Shown: positions 1-8,601 of the stretch, piece after piece
How the letters are laid out: each line of letters opens with the position of its first letter
Position numbering within the stretch: the stretch's first letter is position 1
Source: Kribbella qitaiheensis
GTDB lineage: Bacteria; Actinomycetota; Actinomycetes; Propionibacteriales; Kribbellaceae
NCBI RefSeq assembly: GCF_014217565.1
Contig: NZ_CP043661.1
Span: 6,200,001 to 6,264,000 of the forward strand
Direction: 5' to 3'
DNA: 64,000 nucleotides
The notes under the pieces: generated by a model
Database searches by the model: none
What the model was told of the DNA's origin: nothing
What the model saw: only the letters and a program-made list of their open reading frames with translations
Translations under genes and position numbers: made by a program

Positions 1-557
1 TCGGCACGTACTACGCGCCGTACGCGACCGCCGCGGTGCCGCGACCGTGGGATGCCGCTGAGCTGATCGACGCGGTCGGGCTGACCGCGCAGGCTGGTCA
101 GAAGATCAAGACGTTGTCGGGCGGGCAGCGGCGGCGGCTGGACGTGGCGATCGGGATCGTCGGACGGCCGGAGGTGCTGTTCCTGGACGAGCCGACGGTG
201 GGATTCGATCCGGCTGCGCGGTACGAGTTCCATCAGTTGGTGCGGGAGTTGGAAGGCACGGTGCTGCTCACCACGCACGACCTGGACGAGGCGAGCAAAC
301 TCGCCGACCGCATCCTGATCCTGGCGGGTGGGCGGATCATCGCAACCGGTACGCCCGCGGAGCTGAGCCGGCAGATCGCAGCCGAGGACGAGGTGCGCTG
401 GAGCCGCGACGGAGAGCACTTCGCGCTCTCTACCGCGGACTCGACTGCCTTCGTGCGAGAGCTGTTCGGCCAGTACGGCGAGGCGATCGCCGACCTGGAG
501 GTCCGTCGGGCGTCCCTCGAGGACGCCTACCTGCAACTGATCCGAGAGGCGGCGTGA
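1..557 (+). CDS. ABC exporter ATP-binding protein (5' end cut by window)
   Basis: Nucleotide-binding subunit of an ABC-2 (DrrA-like) exporter that would power the permease encoded next. The reading frame is already open at the window edge, so only the C-terminal part is seen. Visible motifs: signature LSGGQ followed by RRRLDVA, Walker B VLFLDEPTVGFDP, and the switch histidine in LLTTHDLDEA. The Walker A motif lies outside the window. After the ATPase core there is a tail of about 75 residues typical of drug or polymer exporters. The stop TGA (555-557) shares its A with an ATG at 557, implying translational coupling to what follows. The exported substrate cannot be told from sequence. Confidence 0.93.
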   Translation, partial: GTYYAPYATAAVPRPWDAAELIDAVGLTAQAGQKIKTLSGGQRRRLDVAIGIVGRPEVLFLDEPTVGFDPAARYEFHQLVRELEGTVLLTTHDLDEASKLADRILILAGGRIIATGTPAELSRQIAAEDEVRWSRDGEHFALSTADSTAFVRELFGQYGEAIADLEVRRASLEDAYLQLIREAA

Positions 558-688
558 TGAGTGGAGGGGACAGCGGAACGGCGGGCGGTCCACGATGCGG
601 CGCGACAAGTCGACGGAGCGGCGTACGGGCGGCTGATCCGCGCGTGATGACCGGGTCGCACGACGTACGGGCAGGTGATCCGGCGTGA
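557..688 (+). other. Mini-cistron 1 of duplicated gene junction (43 codons)
   Basis: This 43-codon open frame begins with the ATG that overlaps the ATPase stop (TGATG) and ends in a TGA that again overlaps an ATG (686-690). Its last 23 residues almost repeat those of the next mini-cistron (VRAADPR, then MTGSHDVRAGDPA). It looks like a by-product of tandem duplication of the original ATPase/permease junction rather than a functional protein. It may still be translated and pass ribosomes along. Confidence 0.5.
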
Positions 689-856
689 TGACCGGGCTGA
701 AGGGCGTGCGGGTGGGTGATCCGCGAGGTCGCTGGATGAGCCGGCGGAACGGCGTACGGGCGGGTGGTCCGCGCGTGATGACCGGGTCGCACGACGTACG
801 GGCAGGTGATCCGGCGTGATGACCGGGCTGAAGGGCGTGCGGGCGGGTGATCCGCG
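621..856 (+). repeat. 131-bp tandem duplication with internal 41-48 bp units
   Basis: Segment 621-725 recurs at 752-856 with few differences, a period of 131 bp. Inside each copy a shorter unit containing GTGATGACCGGG and ending near GTGATCCGCG occurs twice, 41 bp apart (starts 644, 685, 775, 816). The last unit is the start of the permease gene itself, so its first residues MTGLKGVRAGDPR are a repeat unit. The period leaves remainder 2 on division by three, which keeps every stop overlapping the next start. Confidence 0.9.
688..819 (+). other. Mini-cistron 2 of duplicated gene junction (43 codons)
   Basis: Second 43-codon open frame in the chain. It opens with the same MTGLKGVR peptide as the permease and closes with MTGSHDVRAGDPA. 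Its TGA (817-819) overlaps the ATG at 819 of the permease. Three consecutive TGATG overlaps (555-559, 686-690, 817-821) are spaced by exactly 131 bp. No protein function is proposed. Confidence 0.5.
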
Positions 857-1682
857 GGTTGTGGCGGTTCGGAGTGGGGTGGCTCAGGGGTGGATCGAGT
901 TGCGGCAGTCGTTTACTTCTGCGGGTGAGTTGGTTGGGCATTTCCTCTGGCCGGCTTTGCTGCTGATCGCGCTGTTCTTCTTGCGGGACAGGACTTTCGG
1001 CGGATTCCAGCTCGGCGCGCTGGTGTTGCCGAGCATGGTTGGGATGAACGCGGCGATGGGCATGGTCAGCATGAGTCAGCAGCTCACCGCCGATCGCGAG
1101 GACGGGACGTTGCTGAGGGCAAAGGCCACTCCGAACGGGATGCTCGGCTACCTGGTCGGCAAGGTCGTTTCGGTGGCCGGTGGATTGCTGGCGGACTTGA
1201 TGATCCTGCTGATCCCCGGCCTGCTTCTGGTCGACGGGCTGACGATCGGTGGGTCGTGGATCGCCTTACTGTGGGTGCTTCTGATCGGCCTGGTCGCGAC
1301 GCTGCCGCTCGGTGCGGTACTGGGGTCGGTCTTCACCACGGCCCGTGCGCAAGGGCTGATCCAGCTACCCGTACTCGGGCTGATCGCGATCTCCGGCATC
1401 TTCTACCCGATCACCGCGCTCCCGGACTGGGTGCAGTGGATCGCGCAGGTGTTCCCGATCTACTGGCTGGGTTTGGGCATGCGGTCCGCGTTCCTGCCGG
1501 ATTCCTTTGTGGGCGTGGAGATCGGCGACTCGTGGCGGCACCTGGAGACCATCGGCGTACTCGGAACCTGGGCCGTACTCGGGCTACTGATCGCACCCGT
1601 CGTCCTCCGCCGGATGGCTCGCCGCGAATCCGGTTCCGCTGTCGCGAGTCGTCGCGAACGGGCCCTTCAACGAGTCGGCTGA
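819..1682 (+). CDS. ABC-2 type exporter permease
   Basis: Membrane subunit (about 287 residues) of the exporter whose ATPase precedes it. Six hydrophobic segments are seen, at about residues 36-52, 65-85, 110-130, 140-165, 172-192 and 240-262, the ABC-2/DrrB arrangement. The start is taken as ATG 819, which overlaps the preceding TGA; GTG 816 in the same frame adds one residue. The first 13 residues are themselves a repeat unit of the duplicated junction, so the original start may have been further upstream. The C-terminal tail is basic and cytoplasmic. Export of a drug-like molecule is the usual role, but the substrate is unknown. Confidence 0.9.
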   Translation: MTGLKGVRAGDPRVVAVRSGVAQGWIELRQSFTSAGELVGHFLWPALLLIALFFLRDRTFGGFQLGALVLPSMVGMNAAMGMVSMSQQLTADREDGTLLRAKATPNGMLGYLVGKVVSVAGGLLADLMILLIPGLLLVDGLTIGGSWIALLWVLLIGLVATLPLGAVLGSVFTTARAQGLIQLPVLGLIAISGIFYPITALPDWVQWIAQVFPIYWLGLGMRSAFLPDSFVGVEIGDSWRHLETIGVLGTWAVLGLLIAPVVLRRMARRESGSAVASRRERALQRVG

Positions 1683-1698
1683 GCAGTACGGCTGAAGT

Positions 1699-2676
1699 TC
1701 ATTGTCTTGGCGGCAGGCCGAGCAAGGGAAAGACCGTCGGGTCGACAAAAGAGGTGACGGCCGCGATCTTCTCGCCATCAAAGGTGAGCACGTCGATGGA
1801 CCACGGGAGGTGCTCGCTGTCGGCTGTTTCGCCCAGATAGCCAGCGATGGCGACCTGACCGTTGACGGTGACGGGGATGTGCCGCCAACTCGGGCACAGG
1901 GTCAACGGGATCGTGGTAGCGAAGTCGCGGACGGCCTCGATCCCGTCGTACCAGTGACCCAGGGGCGGCATCGACCAGGTGACGTCCTTGGTGAGTAGCG
2001 CGATGAACGACTCGGCGTCGCCTTGCTCGAGCGCTGTCGAGTACTGCGTGACGATGTCGCGAATCTTGGTGTCGCCGAGGTCGCGCAGGGTGCGCTGCTG
2101 GCTGACGGCCGGCACCTTGTCGTTCACGATCCGCCGGGCGCGCTGCAGGGCGCTGTTCACCGACGCGGTCGAGGTGTCCATCATCTCGGCGATCTCGGCC
2201 GCGCTGAAGTCCAGTACTTCGAACAGCAGCAGCGCCGCCCGCTGATTTCCGGGCAGGTGCTGCAACGCCGCGACGAAGGCGAGCTGAACCGCCTCGCGCT
2301 GCTCGTAGCTGTCGCCGGGCTGGTCCGGATACGGGCCGAGCCAGCTGATCTCGGTCAGCGGCGGGTTGTCGAGTACTGCGCGGTCGCTGGACGGCCCGAG
2401 ATCCATCGGCAACGCCCGCCGGCCGCGCTGCTCGACCAGGTCCAGGCAGGTCCGGGTCGCGACCGTATACAGCCACGACCGAACCGAACTCCGCCCCTCG
2501 AACCGGGCCAGCCCCTTCCAAGCCCGCAACAGCGCATCCTGGAGAGCGTCATCGGCGTCGTATGAGGATCCGAGCATCCGATAGCAGTGCGCGTGCAACT
2601 CCCGCCGCAACGGCCCGACCAGCCGATCGAACGCCAGGTCATCCCCACCCCGCGCCGCCTCCAGCTCAGCAGTCAC
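1699..2676 (-). CDS. ECF sigma factor with C-terminal SnoaL-like domain
   Basis: RNA polymerase sigma-70 factor of the TIGR02960 (SigG-like) type. The N-terminal half has region 2 (FDRLVGPLRRELHAHCYRML, then DADDALQDALLRAWKGL and FEGRSSVRSWLYTVA). Region 4 follows (LPGNQRAALLLFEVLDFSAAEIAEMM). The last 120 or so residues resemble a SnoaL/NTF2 fold (WYDGIEAVRDFATTIP), a domain fused in this subgroup and thought to modulate activity. The start GTG 2676 has a GGGAGGGG ribosome site about 8 bases upstream; starts further out (2715, 2751) lack one. The gene is convergent with the exporter permease (16-bp gap). No anti-sigma gene is adjacent. Confidence 0.92.
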   Translation of the reverse strand: MTAELEAARGGDDLAFDRLVGPLRRELHAHCYRMLGSSYDADDALQDALLRAWKGLARFEGRSSVRSWLYTVATRTCLDLVEQRGRRALPMDLGPSSDRAVLDNPPLTEISWLGPYPDQPGDSYEQREAVQLAFVAALQHLPGNQRAALLLFEVLDFSAAEIAEMMDTSTASVNSALQRARRIVNDKVPAVSQQRTLRDLGDTKIRDIVTQYSTALEQGDAESFIALLTKDVTWSMPPLGHWYDGIEAVRDFATTIPLTLCPSWRHIPVTVNGQVAIAGYLGETADSEHLPWSIDVLTFDGEKIAAVTSFVDPTVFPLLGLPPRQ

Positions 2677-2825
2677 CGCCCATCCCCTCCCACCGCTCAA
2701 CTCCAGCGAGCTCATCCCGCCGTGTCTTCCGCCTTGCCCAGGCGGGCTCAACCCACCACGCCGGCCTCAGCCCGCGACCCACCACCGACGAACTCGTCCC
2801 GTCACGCCGACCTCAGCCCGCCGGT

Positions 2826-3170
2826 CTACTGGCGGACGTGATCTTCCCAGTCGGGTGGGACGCTGCCGCCCGGGACGGGCTGGGTGACCGGGTGGGCGTC
2901 AGGGGAAGCGAGGTCCGGACCCTCGACGAACGTCTCGGTCACGTAGTTCCAGAACCACTGCTCGCCCGGCTCGTAGGAACGAATGACCGGATGCCCCGCG
3001 CTCGCGGCGTGGTTGCTCGCGTGCTGCTCAGGCGAACTGTCACAGCAGCCGATATGCCCGCACTCGGCACAGCGCCGCAGGTGGAACCACCAGCCGCCGT
3101 TGTCCAGGCATTCGACACAGCCGTCCCCAGACGGGCTGACCTCCGGCCGAATCCCGGTGATGTCCGACAT
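2826..3170 (-). CDS. UBP-type zinc-finger protein
   Basis: Small protein of 114 residues with a UBP-type zinc finger (the ZnF-UBP fold known from ubiquitin hydrolases). Paired zinc ligands appear as CVEC, CAECGHIGCC and the histidines of HASNHAASAGHPVIRSYEPGE, followed by WFWNYV. Such stand-alone bacterial proteins are common in actinomycetes but their partner is unknown, since bacteria lack ubiquitin. The start ATG 3170 is preceded by GAGAGGAG. An in-frame extension upstream to 3332 has no ribosome site or similarity and was left out. Confidence 0.88.
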   Translation of the reverse strand: MSDITGIRPEVSPSGDGCVECLDNGGWWFHLRRCAECGHIGCCDSSPEQHASNHAASAGHPVIRSYEPGEQWFWNYVTETFVEGPDLASPDAHPVTQPVPGGSVPPDWEDHVRQ

Positions 3171-3955
3171 CCAAGCTCCTCTCTCACTGCACCCAAAAGC
3201 CCCGCCGTACCGCGGGCGGCTGGTCACAACCGGCAGGTTCGCCGGTCCCGACCACCACCCTGGCACATACCCCGTCCAAGCGCGCGGGTCGTCTACTTCG
3301 CGATCTCCCCCAGATGACCGGCCGGTCGGCAAAGAGCGCCGTCCGGCCCGCCGAGTTCCCCACTGCCCGCTCTTCGCTCATCACCGGCTCCTCATCCCCG
3401 GCAGAGCCAACCCCACCGACACCCACTACGTCGGACCAAACCCGAACGCCTCGACAAATCCACCACCAGCCCGTTCAGCTTGGTTGGCGTCGAGGGTGAG
3501 CGTGCGGGCGGATTGCGCGTGAGGGGTGGGCAATGGGCGCCGATACCGGGTCGCCTGCCGCCGATACGTGACCTCGCTCGCCGGCCACTCCCCGCCTCGA
3601 ACACGTGCACGCCAAGGACCAGGTCGGTGGCCGCAAGCTGTGGGGACGCGTCGCCGGCACGTCCGTCGGGCTGGACCGAGCCGGGCCGCATCCGCTATGC
3701 GTCTCGGTGCCGCCTGCTGCGTGCGCTGAGCCGCGACGTAAAAGGGGCGACCCGGGGTGGGTTGGGTCGAGCAGGCCGGCGGAGGAGGCGCGAAGCGGGC
3801 ACAGTACGGGGCGCGAAGTGGGCCGTAGTACGGCTGATGGGTTGCGCGAGGTGTGGGGGTGGGTTTACGGTCCCGGTTAACGTTTAAGTGAGCGTTGGTG
3901 AGCGAAATCAGCAAGATTAGATCACTAACGGTCAACGATCCGAGTGAGGTCAGCG
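3171..3955. other. Gene-free stretch, 785 bp
   Basis: Between the zinc-finger gene and the first sugar importer I see no convincing gene. Open frames exist on both strands, but they are rich in Arg/Pro/Ala, lack ribosome sites and resemble no family I know. The final 80 bases (about 3875-3955) are markedly AT-richer than the rest and must hold the importer promoter. Confidence 0.55.
3875..3888. promoter_or_regulatory. Candidate operator of importer operon 1
   Basis: GGTTAACGTTTAAG is an imperfect palindrome centred on CG, the form LacI-family operators usually take. It lies about 70 bp before the binding-protein start. The natural candidate regulator is the LacI gene at the end of this operon. 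Inference only. Confidence 0.3.
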
Positions 3956-5611
3956 ATGGTTCGGTCTACGGAGAGTCAGGTCAGCCGGCGGGGGTTCCTG
4001 CGGTTGAGCGGTATGGCGGTGGGGGCGGTCGCGCTCGCGCCGACCCTCGCGGCCTGTGGTGACGGCGGTAAGGCGAATGGTGGGGCCAAGGCGTCGGGGG
4101 ATCTCAAGCTGCCGACGTACAAGGCCTTCGAGGGCTTCACGCCGGATCTGCCCGGCGCCGAGTCCGGGCTCGAGCCGGGCTTCCTGCAGTTCCCCGAGAA
4201 CGCGATCGCCAGCGTGCAGGGCGTCCCGCTGAAGAGTTCGGTCACCGCGTTGACCGAGACGTTCGCGACGCCACCGCCGCCGATGGGCAGCAACCAGATG
4301 TGGCAGGCGCTCAACCAGGCGATCGGCGGGGATCTCAAGCTCACCATCGGTACCGACCCCGGCTACCCGGAGAAGTTCGCGACGCTGCTCGCCAGCGACT
4401 CGCTGCCGGACCTGATGTGGCTCCCGCCGAACCAGGGCATCCCCAACATCGGCCCGATGCTGGAAGCCAAGTTCCAGGACCTGACCACGTACCTCTCGGG
4501 CGACGCCGTCCTGGAGTACCCGAACCTCGCGGCCCTCAAGCCGGCCTCCTGGCGCACAGCGGTGGTGAACGGCAAGATCTGGGGCGCACCCATCCCGTCC
4601 ACCCCGTTCGGCCAGGTCATGATGGGCAACCCGAAGACCTGGGCCAAGGTCGGCGGCCTGCAGTGCGAGACGGCCGACGAGTTCTTCGCCAAGTGCAAGG
4701 AGCTCACCCGCGGTACGAACTACGCGCTCGAGCCGGCGATCGTCAACATGCTGCACATGTTCGGCGAGTGGTTCGGCGCCCCGACCAGTTGGCGGGTCAA
4801 CCAGGACAGGTCGCTCACGCACCTCTACGAGACCGACAACTACAAGGCCGCGGTCGAGTACGCCGCGAAGCTCTGGGCCGCGAAGGTGTTCTACCCCGAC
4901 CTCAACTTGGCCGACGCGACCCCGAAGACGGTCAACGGCCAGATCGCGGCTCAGGTGACCGTCGGACCGCGCGCGACCGCCGACTTCCGCGTCCTCGATC
5001 CGAGCCTGTTCGTCGAGACGATGATCCCCTTCGGTCACGACGGCAAGGCCAAGCCGGTCTACGACATGGGCTACGGAACCGTCGGCTTCACCCCGTTCAA
5101 GAAGACCGACGAGGGTCGCATCCGCGAGCTGCTTGCCCTGATCAACTACCTCTCGGCACCCTTCGGCACCAAGGAATACCTGCAGAAGAATTTCGGTACT
5201 GCGGGCCAGCAGTACACCGTCGACGCCAAGAAGAACCCAGTGCTCACTCAGGCCGGCAACCAGCAGGCACCCGGCCTGGTCAGCGCGCTGCAGATCATGA
5301 CGTCGCCCGAAAGCGTCATCTTCAACCCGGCGTTCCCCGAGGACACCAAGAAGATCCACGCCACCGAGCAGGAGCTGCTCAAGTACGCGATGCGCAACCC
5401 GACCGCGGGCACGTACTCCGACACCAGCAGCAAGGTCGGCCCCAAGCTGACCGCGGCCTTCCGCGACACGATCGTCGACATCGTCACCGGCCGGCAGAAG
5501 ATCGCCGCGTACGACGAGGCGCTGCGGCGGTGGAAGAGTGGCGGGGGAGACAAGATGCGCGGCGAGTTCGAGGCCGTGCTGCCGTCGAGCGTCCCGGTCA
5601 CCCAGTCCTGA
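3956..5611 (+). CDS. Sugar ABC importer, Tat-exported substrate-binding lipoprotein
   Basis: Extracellular solute-binding protein (551 residues) of an LplA-like carbohydrate importer. The N-terminus carries a twin-arginine motif (VSRRGFLRLSG), a hydrophobic stretch and a lipobox ending LAAC, so it should be exported folded by Tat and anchored by lipid. The start ATG 3956 has GAGTGAGG upstream at good spacing; a GTG at 3944 is in frame but overlaps that site. The long insert-rich architecture fits binders of oligosaccharides or modified sugars. It is followed by two permeases (8-bp gap, then ATGA overlap). No ATPase gene is present, so the system probably uses a shared one. The ligand is unknown. 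Confidence 0.92.
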   Translation: MVRSTESQVSRRGFLRLSGMAVGAVALAPTLAACGDGGKANGGAKASGDLKLPTYKAFEGFTPDLPGAESGLEPGFLQFPENAIASVQGVPLKSSVTALTETFATPPPPMGSNQMWQALNQAIGGDLKLTIGTDPGYPEKFATLLASDSLPDLMWLPPNQGIPNIGPMLEAKFQDLTTYLSGDAVLEYPNLAALKPASWRTAVVNGKIWGAPIPSTPFGQVMMGNPKTWAKVGGLQCETADEFFAKCKELTRGTNYALEPAIVNMLHMFGEWFGAPTSWRVNQDRSLTHLYETDNYKAAVEYAAKLWAAKVFYPDLNLADATPKTVNGQIAAQVTVGPRATADFRVLDPSLFVETMIPFGHDGKAKPVYDMGYGTVGFTPFKKTDEGRIRELLALINYLSAPFGTKEYLQKNFGTAGQQYTVDAKKNPVLTQAGNQQAPGLVSALQIMTSPESVIFNPAFPEDTKKIHATEQELLKYAMRNPTAGTYSDTSSKVGPKLTAAFRDTIVDIVTGRQKIAAYDEALRRWKSGGGDKMRGEFEAVLPSSVPVTQS

Positions 5612-5619
5612 GTACGCCG

Positions 5620-6618
5620 ATGGAAACCCTCACAGCAGACCCGCCGCGCACAACCGGGAGCGGACCCGCCGAGCGCAGTACCAGGCGGGTGAAAGCGAAG
5701 TTGCCGTTCGGAGTCCGGTGGCGGCGGGACTGGCAGATGGTCCTGATGATGGTGCCGGGCGTGCTGTTCCTGCTGGTGTTCTTCTATCTCCCGGTGATCG
5801 GCAACGTCGTCGCGTTCCAGGACTTCCAGCCGTACCTCGGGATCATGCACAGCGAGTGGAACGGCATCCAGAACTTCATCAATCTCTACGACAACCCGGA
5901 TTTCTGGGATGCCCTGAGAAATACGATGGTCCTCGCGGGCGTCCAGTTGCTGCTGTTCTTCCCGGTGCCGCTGGCGTTCGCGCTGATCGTGGATTCCCTG
6001 GTGAGCAACAGGATCCGGCGTGCGTTCCAGACCATCGCCTACCTGCCGCACTTCCTCTCCTGGGTGCTGGTGATCGCGTTGTTCCAGCAATCGCTGGGCG
6101 GCGCGGGCTTCATCAACAACCTGCTCCGGCAGACCGGCCTCGACCCGATCCCGTTCATGACCAACCCGGACACCTTTCCGTTGCTCGTCGTCGGGCAGCT
6201 GATCTGGAAGGACGCGGGCTGGGCGATGATCATCTTCCTCGCCGCGCTGTCGGCCGTCGACGTCTCCCTGTACGAGGCGGCCGCCGCCGATGGCGCGGGC
6301 CGGTGGCGCCGGCTCTGGCACATCACCCTGCCGTCGATGCGGACGGTCATCGTGCTGCTGCTGATCCTGCGGATCGGCGACATCCTCAGCGTCGGCTTCG
6401 AGCAGTTCATCCTGCAACGCGACTCGGTCGGGCCGGGCGCGGCCGAAGTCCTCGACACCTTCACGTACTACGCGGGCGTGGTCGGTGGCGACTGGAGCAG
6501 CGGGGCCGCGGCCGGGTTGGCCAAGGGTGTCGTCGGCGCCTTGCTGCTCTGGGGTGCGAACTCGATCGCCCACCGCCTCGGCGAACCGGGCATCTTCCAG
6601 AAGCGGAGCGGATCATGA
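5620..6618 (+). CDS. Sugar ABC importer permease 1 (LplB-like)
   Basis: Inner-membrane permease of 332 residues, CUT1/LplB type. After a basic cytoplasmic leader come six hydrophobic segments, beginning with VLMMVPGVLFLLVFFYLPVI. The ATPase-contacting EAA loop is seen as YEAAAADGAGRWRRLWHITLP at about residue 220. The stop TGA 6616-6618 overlaps an ATG at 6615, and the last residues QKRSGS are encoded by DNA that is tandemly duplicated just downstream. Confidence 0.93.
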   Translation: METLTADPPRTTGSGPAERSTRRVKAKLPFGVRWRRDWQMVLMMVPGVLFLLVFFYLPVIGNVVAFQDFQPYLGIMHSEWNGIQNFINLYDNPDFWDALRNTMVLAGVQLLLFFPVPLAFALIVDSLVSNRIRRAFQTIAYLPHFLSWVLVIALFQQSLGGAGFINNLLRQTGLDPIPFMTNPDTFPLLVVGQLIWKDAGWAMIIFLAALSAVDVSLYEAAAADGAGRWRRLWHITLPSMRTVIVLLLILRIGDILSVGFEQFILQRDSVGPGAAEVLDTFTYYAGVVGGDWSSGAAAGLAKGVVGALLLWGANSIAHRLGEPGIFQKRSGS

Positions 6619-6649
6619 CAGCGCAGAAGCGGAGTGGATCATGACGGCG
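6598..6649 (+). repeat. 26-bp tandem duplication across an ATGA junction
   Basis: 6598-6623 and 6624-6649 are two copies of a 26-bp unit with two differences. Each contains GGATCATGAC, that is, a stop of one frame overlapping a start of the next. The result is a nine-codon mini-cistron at 6615-6644 (MTAQKRSGS, then stop) sandwiched between the two permease genes and overlapping both. Confidence 0.92.
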
Positions 6650-7555
6650 CCGGCGTACCAGGTCAGGTCGAGGCGATCCGCACGGCCGGTCTGGAAGGAG
6701 CGGCCGGCCCCGGCGTACCAGTCGATCAAGGCGCTCGTCCTCGGCGGCTTCGCGATCGCGATCATCATCCCGATCCTGGTGGTGGTGTCGACCTCCCTGG
6801 CCAGCGACAAGGACATCATCGAGGCCGGCGGCTACGTGCTCTGGCCGAAACACCCGACGCTGAGGGCTTACGGCACGTTGTTCTCCGGCGGTCTGATGGG
6901 CCGCGCGATCATGGTCAGCGTTTTCGTCACCGTGGTCGGAACCGCGCTGGCATTGATCACCACGATCTCACTGGCCTATGCGACGTCGCGTCCGGTGCTG
7001 TTCGGGCGGCCGGTGCTACTCCTGGTGCTGTTCACCCTGTTGTTTGCCCCGGGCATCATTCCGATGTTCCTGATCGTCAAGCAGCTGGGGCTGATCGACA
7101 GTCTGTGGTCGCTGATCCTGCCCGGAGCGCTCGGCGCCTTCAACTTCGTGGTGATGCGGACGTTCTTCATGAACGTGCCGCAGGAGTTACTGGAAAGCGC
7201 CCGGATCGACGGCGCGAGCGACTTCACCATCCTGCGACGGATCGTGATGCCCTTGTCCAAGGCCGTGATCGCGGTCGTCGGGCTGTTCTACGCCGTCGGA
7301 TTCTGGAACGCCTTCTTCAACGCGCTGCTGTACCTCAACGACACCTCGAAATGGCCGGTCCAGGTGATCCTGCGGACGTACGTGCTGCAGGGCAAGTCGC
7401 TGTCGGCCGATCAGCTCGGGGTGACGCCGCCGCCACAGCCGCAATCGCTGCAGATGGCCGTGGTGGTCGTGGCGCTGGTGCCGATCGCGATGGTCTACCC
7501 GTTCCTGCAGCGGCACTTCACCAAGGGAGTCATCACCGGTGCCGTCAAGGGCTGA
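6641..7555 (+). CDS. Sugar ABC importer permease 2 (LplC-like)
   Basis: Second permease (304 residues) of importer 1, MalG/LplC type, with six hydrophobic segments starting at IKALVLGGFAIAIIIPILVV. The EAA motif is visible as LESARIDGASDFTILRRIVMP, and the C-terminus ends in the typical YPFLQRHFTKGVITGAVKG. The start is set at ATG 6641, which overlaps the stop of the nine-codon leader produced by the 26-bp duplication. A start at 6615 would give only that leader. The regulator gene follows 28 bp downstream on the same strand. Confidence 0.93.
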   Translation: MTAPAYQVRSRRSARPVWKERPAPAYQSIKALVLGGFAIAIIIPILVVVSTSLASDKDIIEAGGYVLWPKHPTLRAYGTLFSGGLMGRAIMVSVFVTVVGTALALITTISLAYATSRPVLFGRPVLLLVLFTLLFAPGIIPMFLIVKQLGLIDSLWSLILPGALGAFNFVVMRTFFMNVPQELLESARIDGASDFTILRRIVMPLSKAVIAVVGLFYAVGFWNAFFNALLYLNDTSKWPVQVILRTYVLQGKSLSADQLGVTPPPQPQSLQMAVVVVALVPIAMVYPFLQRHFTKGVITGAVKG

Positions 7556-7583
7556 GCTACAGGGTCTCTGAGAGAATCGACGC

Positions 7584-8601
7584 ATGTCCACGGAGATGAC
7601 CGACAAGCCGACGCTCCGGACAGTCGCCGCCGCGGCCGGAGTGTCGATCGCGACCGTGTCGTACGTCCTGTCCGGGCACCCGCGCAGCCAGGCGATCTCC
7701 GAGACGACCGCGCGGCGGGTGCGGGACACGGCGAGCCGCCTCGGGTATCGCCGTAACGACGCGGCACGGGCGATCCGGACCGGGAAGTCCGACCTCGTGC
7801 TGCTGTCGCTCAGCGTGCTGGCCGATCCGTGGGCCCAGGCGGTCGCGGCCGAGATCAGCGCGGCGGTCACGCCGTTGGGCAAGACCGCGTTGATCGTGGC
7901 CGACGGCGACTGGCGGACCGTCCTGTCGAACAAGACCCCGGACGTGATCTTCATCGACCACGTGGCCGACGACCCGGAACTGGTCGCCGATCTGGAGCGC
8001 TTCGCGGCGCGCGGAGTACAGATCGTGGCGTTCAGCGAAGTACTCGAACCACGCGGCTTCGACGTGATCCGATCGGGGGCCGAGCCGCGCTGCCACCTAG
8101 CCGTCGAGCACCTGCTGGAACGGCATACGAAGATCGGCGCGCTCACCTCCAAGACCGAGGGCGCGCCTCGCTTCGACGCCTACCGCACCACGATGGCCGC
8201 GGGCCGGCCTGCCGATGGGGCCGGTCGCGACCTACGAGCCGCACCCGGAGGGCGCCTACCGGGCCGCGCGGGCGCTCCTCGCCGAGCCGGATCGGCCGAC
8301 CGCGCTCTACTGCACCACGGACTTCGCGGCGATCGCGGCGATCCGGGTCGCCCACCGGCTGCGCCTCGACGTACCGGGTGATCTCGCGGTGATCGGCGTC
8401 GGCAACACCCCGGAGGGTGAGCACTACGACCCGTCGCTGTCGACCGTCGGACCGGTCGGTTTCAACGAGGCACTCGGCCAGATCATCGTCGACCGCCTCA
8501 CCACCCGCGAGAGCGCCGCCGGCAAGGTCTTCGACTTCCCTTGGCAGCTGATCGTCCGCGAGTCCAGTTCACCAGCCCCGGCGGCGCCAGAGCTCCACTG
8601 A
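7584..8601 (+). pseudogene. LacI-family regulator, single-base frameshift
   Basis: LacI-type repressor, presumably sensing the sugar taken up by importer 1. The N-terminal helix-turn-helix is clear (TLRTVAAAAGVSIATVSYVLSG), and the ligand domain runs to FDAYRTTMAAG. The frame then changes. The rest (VATYEPHPEGAYRAARALL ... DLAVIGVGNTPEGEHYDPSLSTV ... IVRESS) is encoded one base out of frame from about 8205. Removing one G from the GGG at about 8200-8202 restores TMAAAGLPMGPVATYEPH, a normal LacI sequence. So this is either a recent mutation or a sequencing error. The 3' end overlaps the convergent hydrolase gene by 33 bp. Confidence 0.85.

Noticed and set aside
3950..5359. Long minus-strand reading frame opposite the binding protein of importer 1
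   Set aside because: Composition (Arg/Gly/Val-rich, no motifs) and the strong coding signal on the other strand mark it as a high-GC shadow frame; similar shadows lie at 30078-31265 and 33116-34363.
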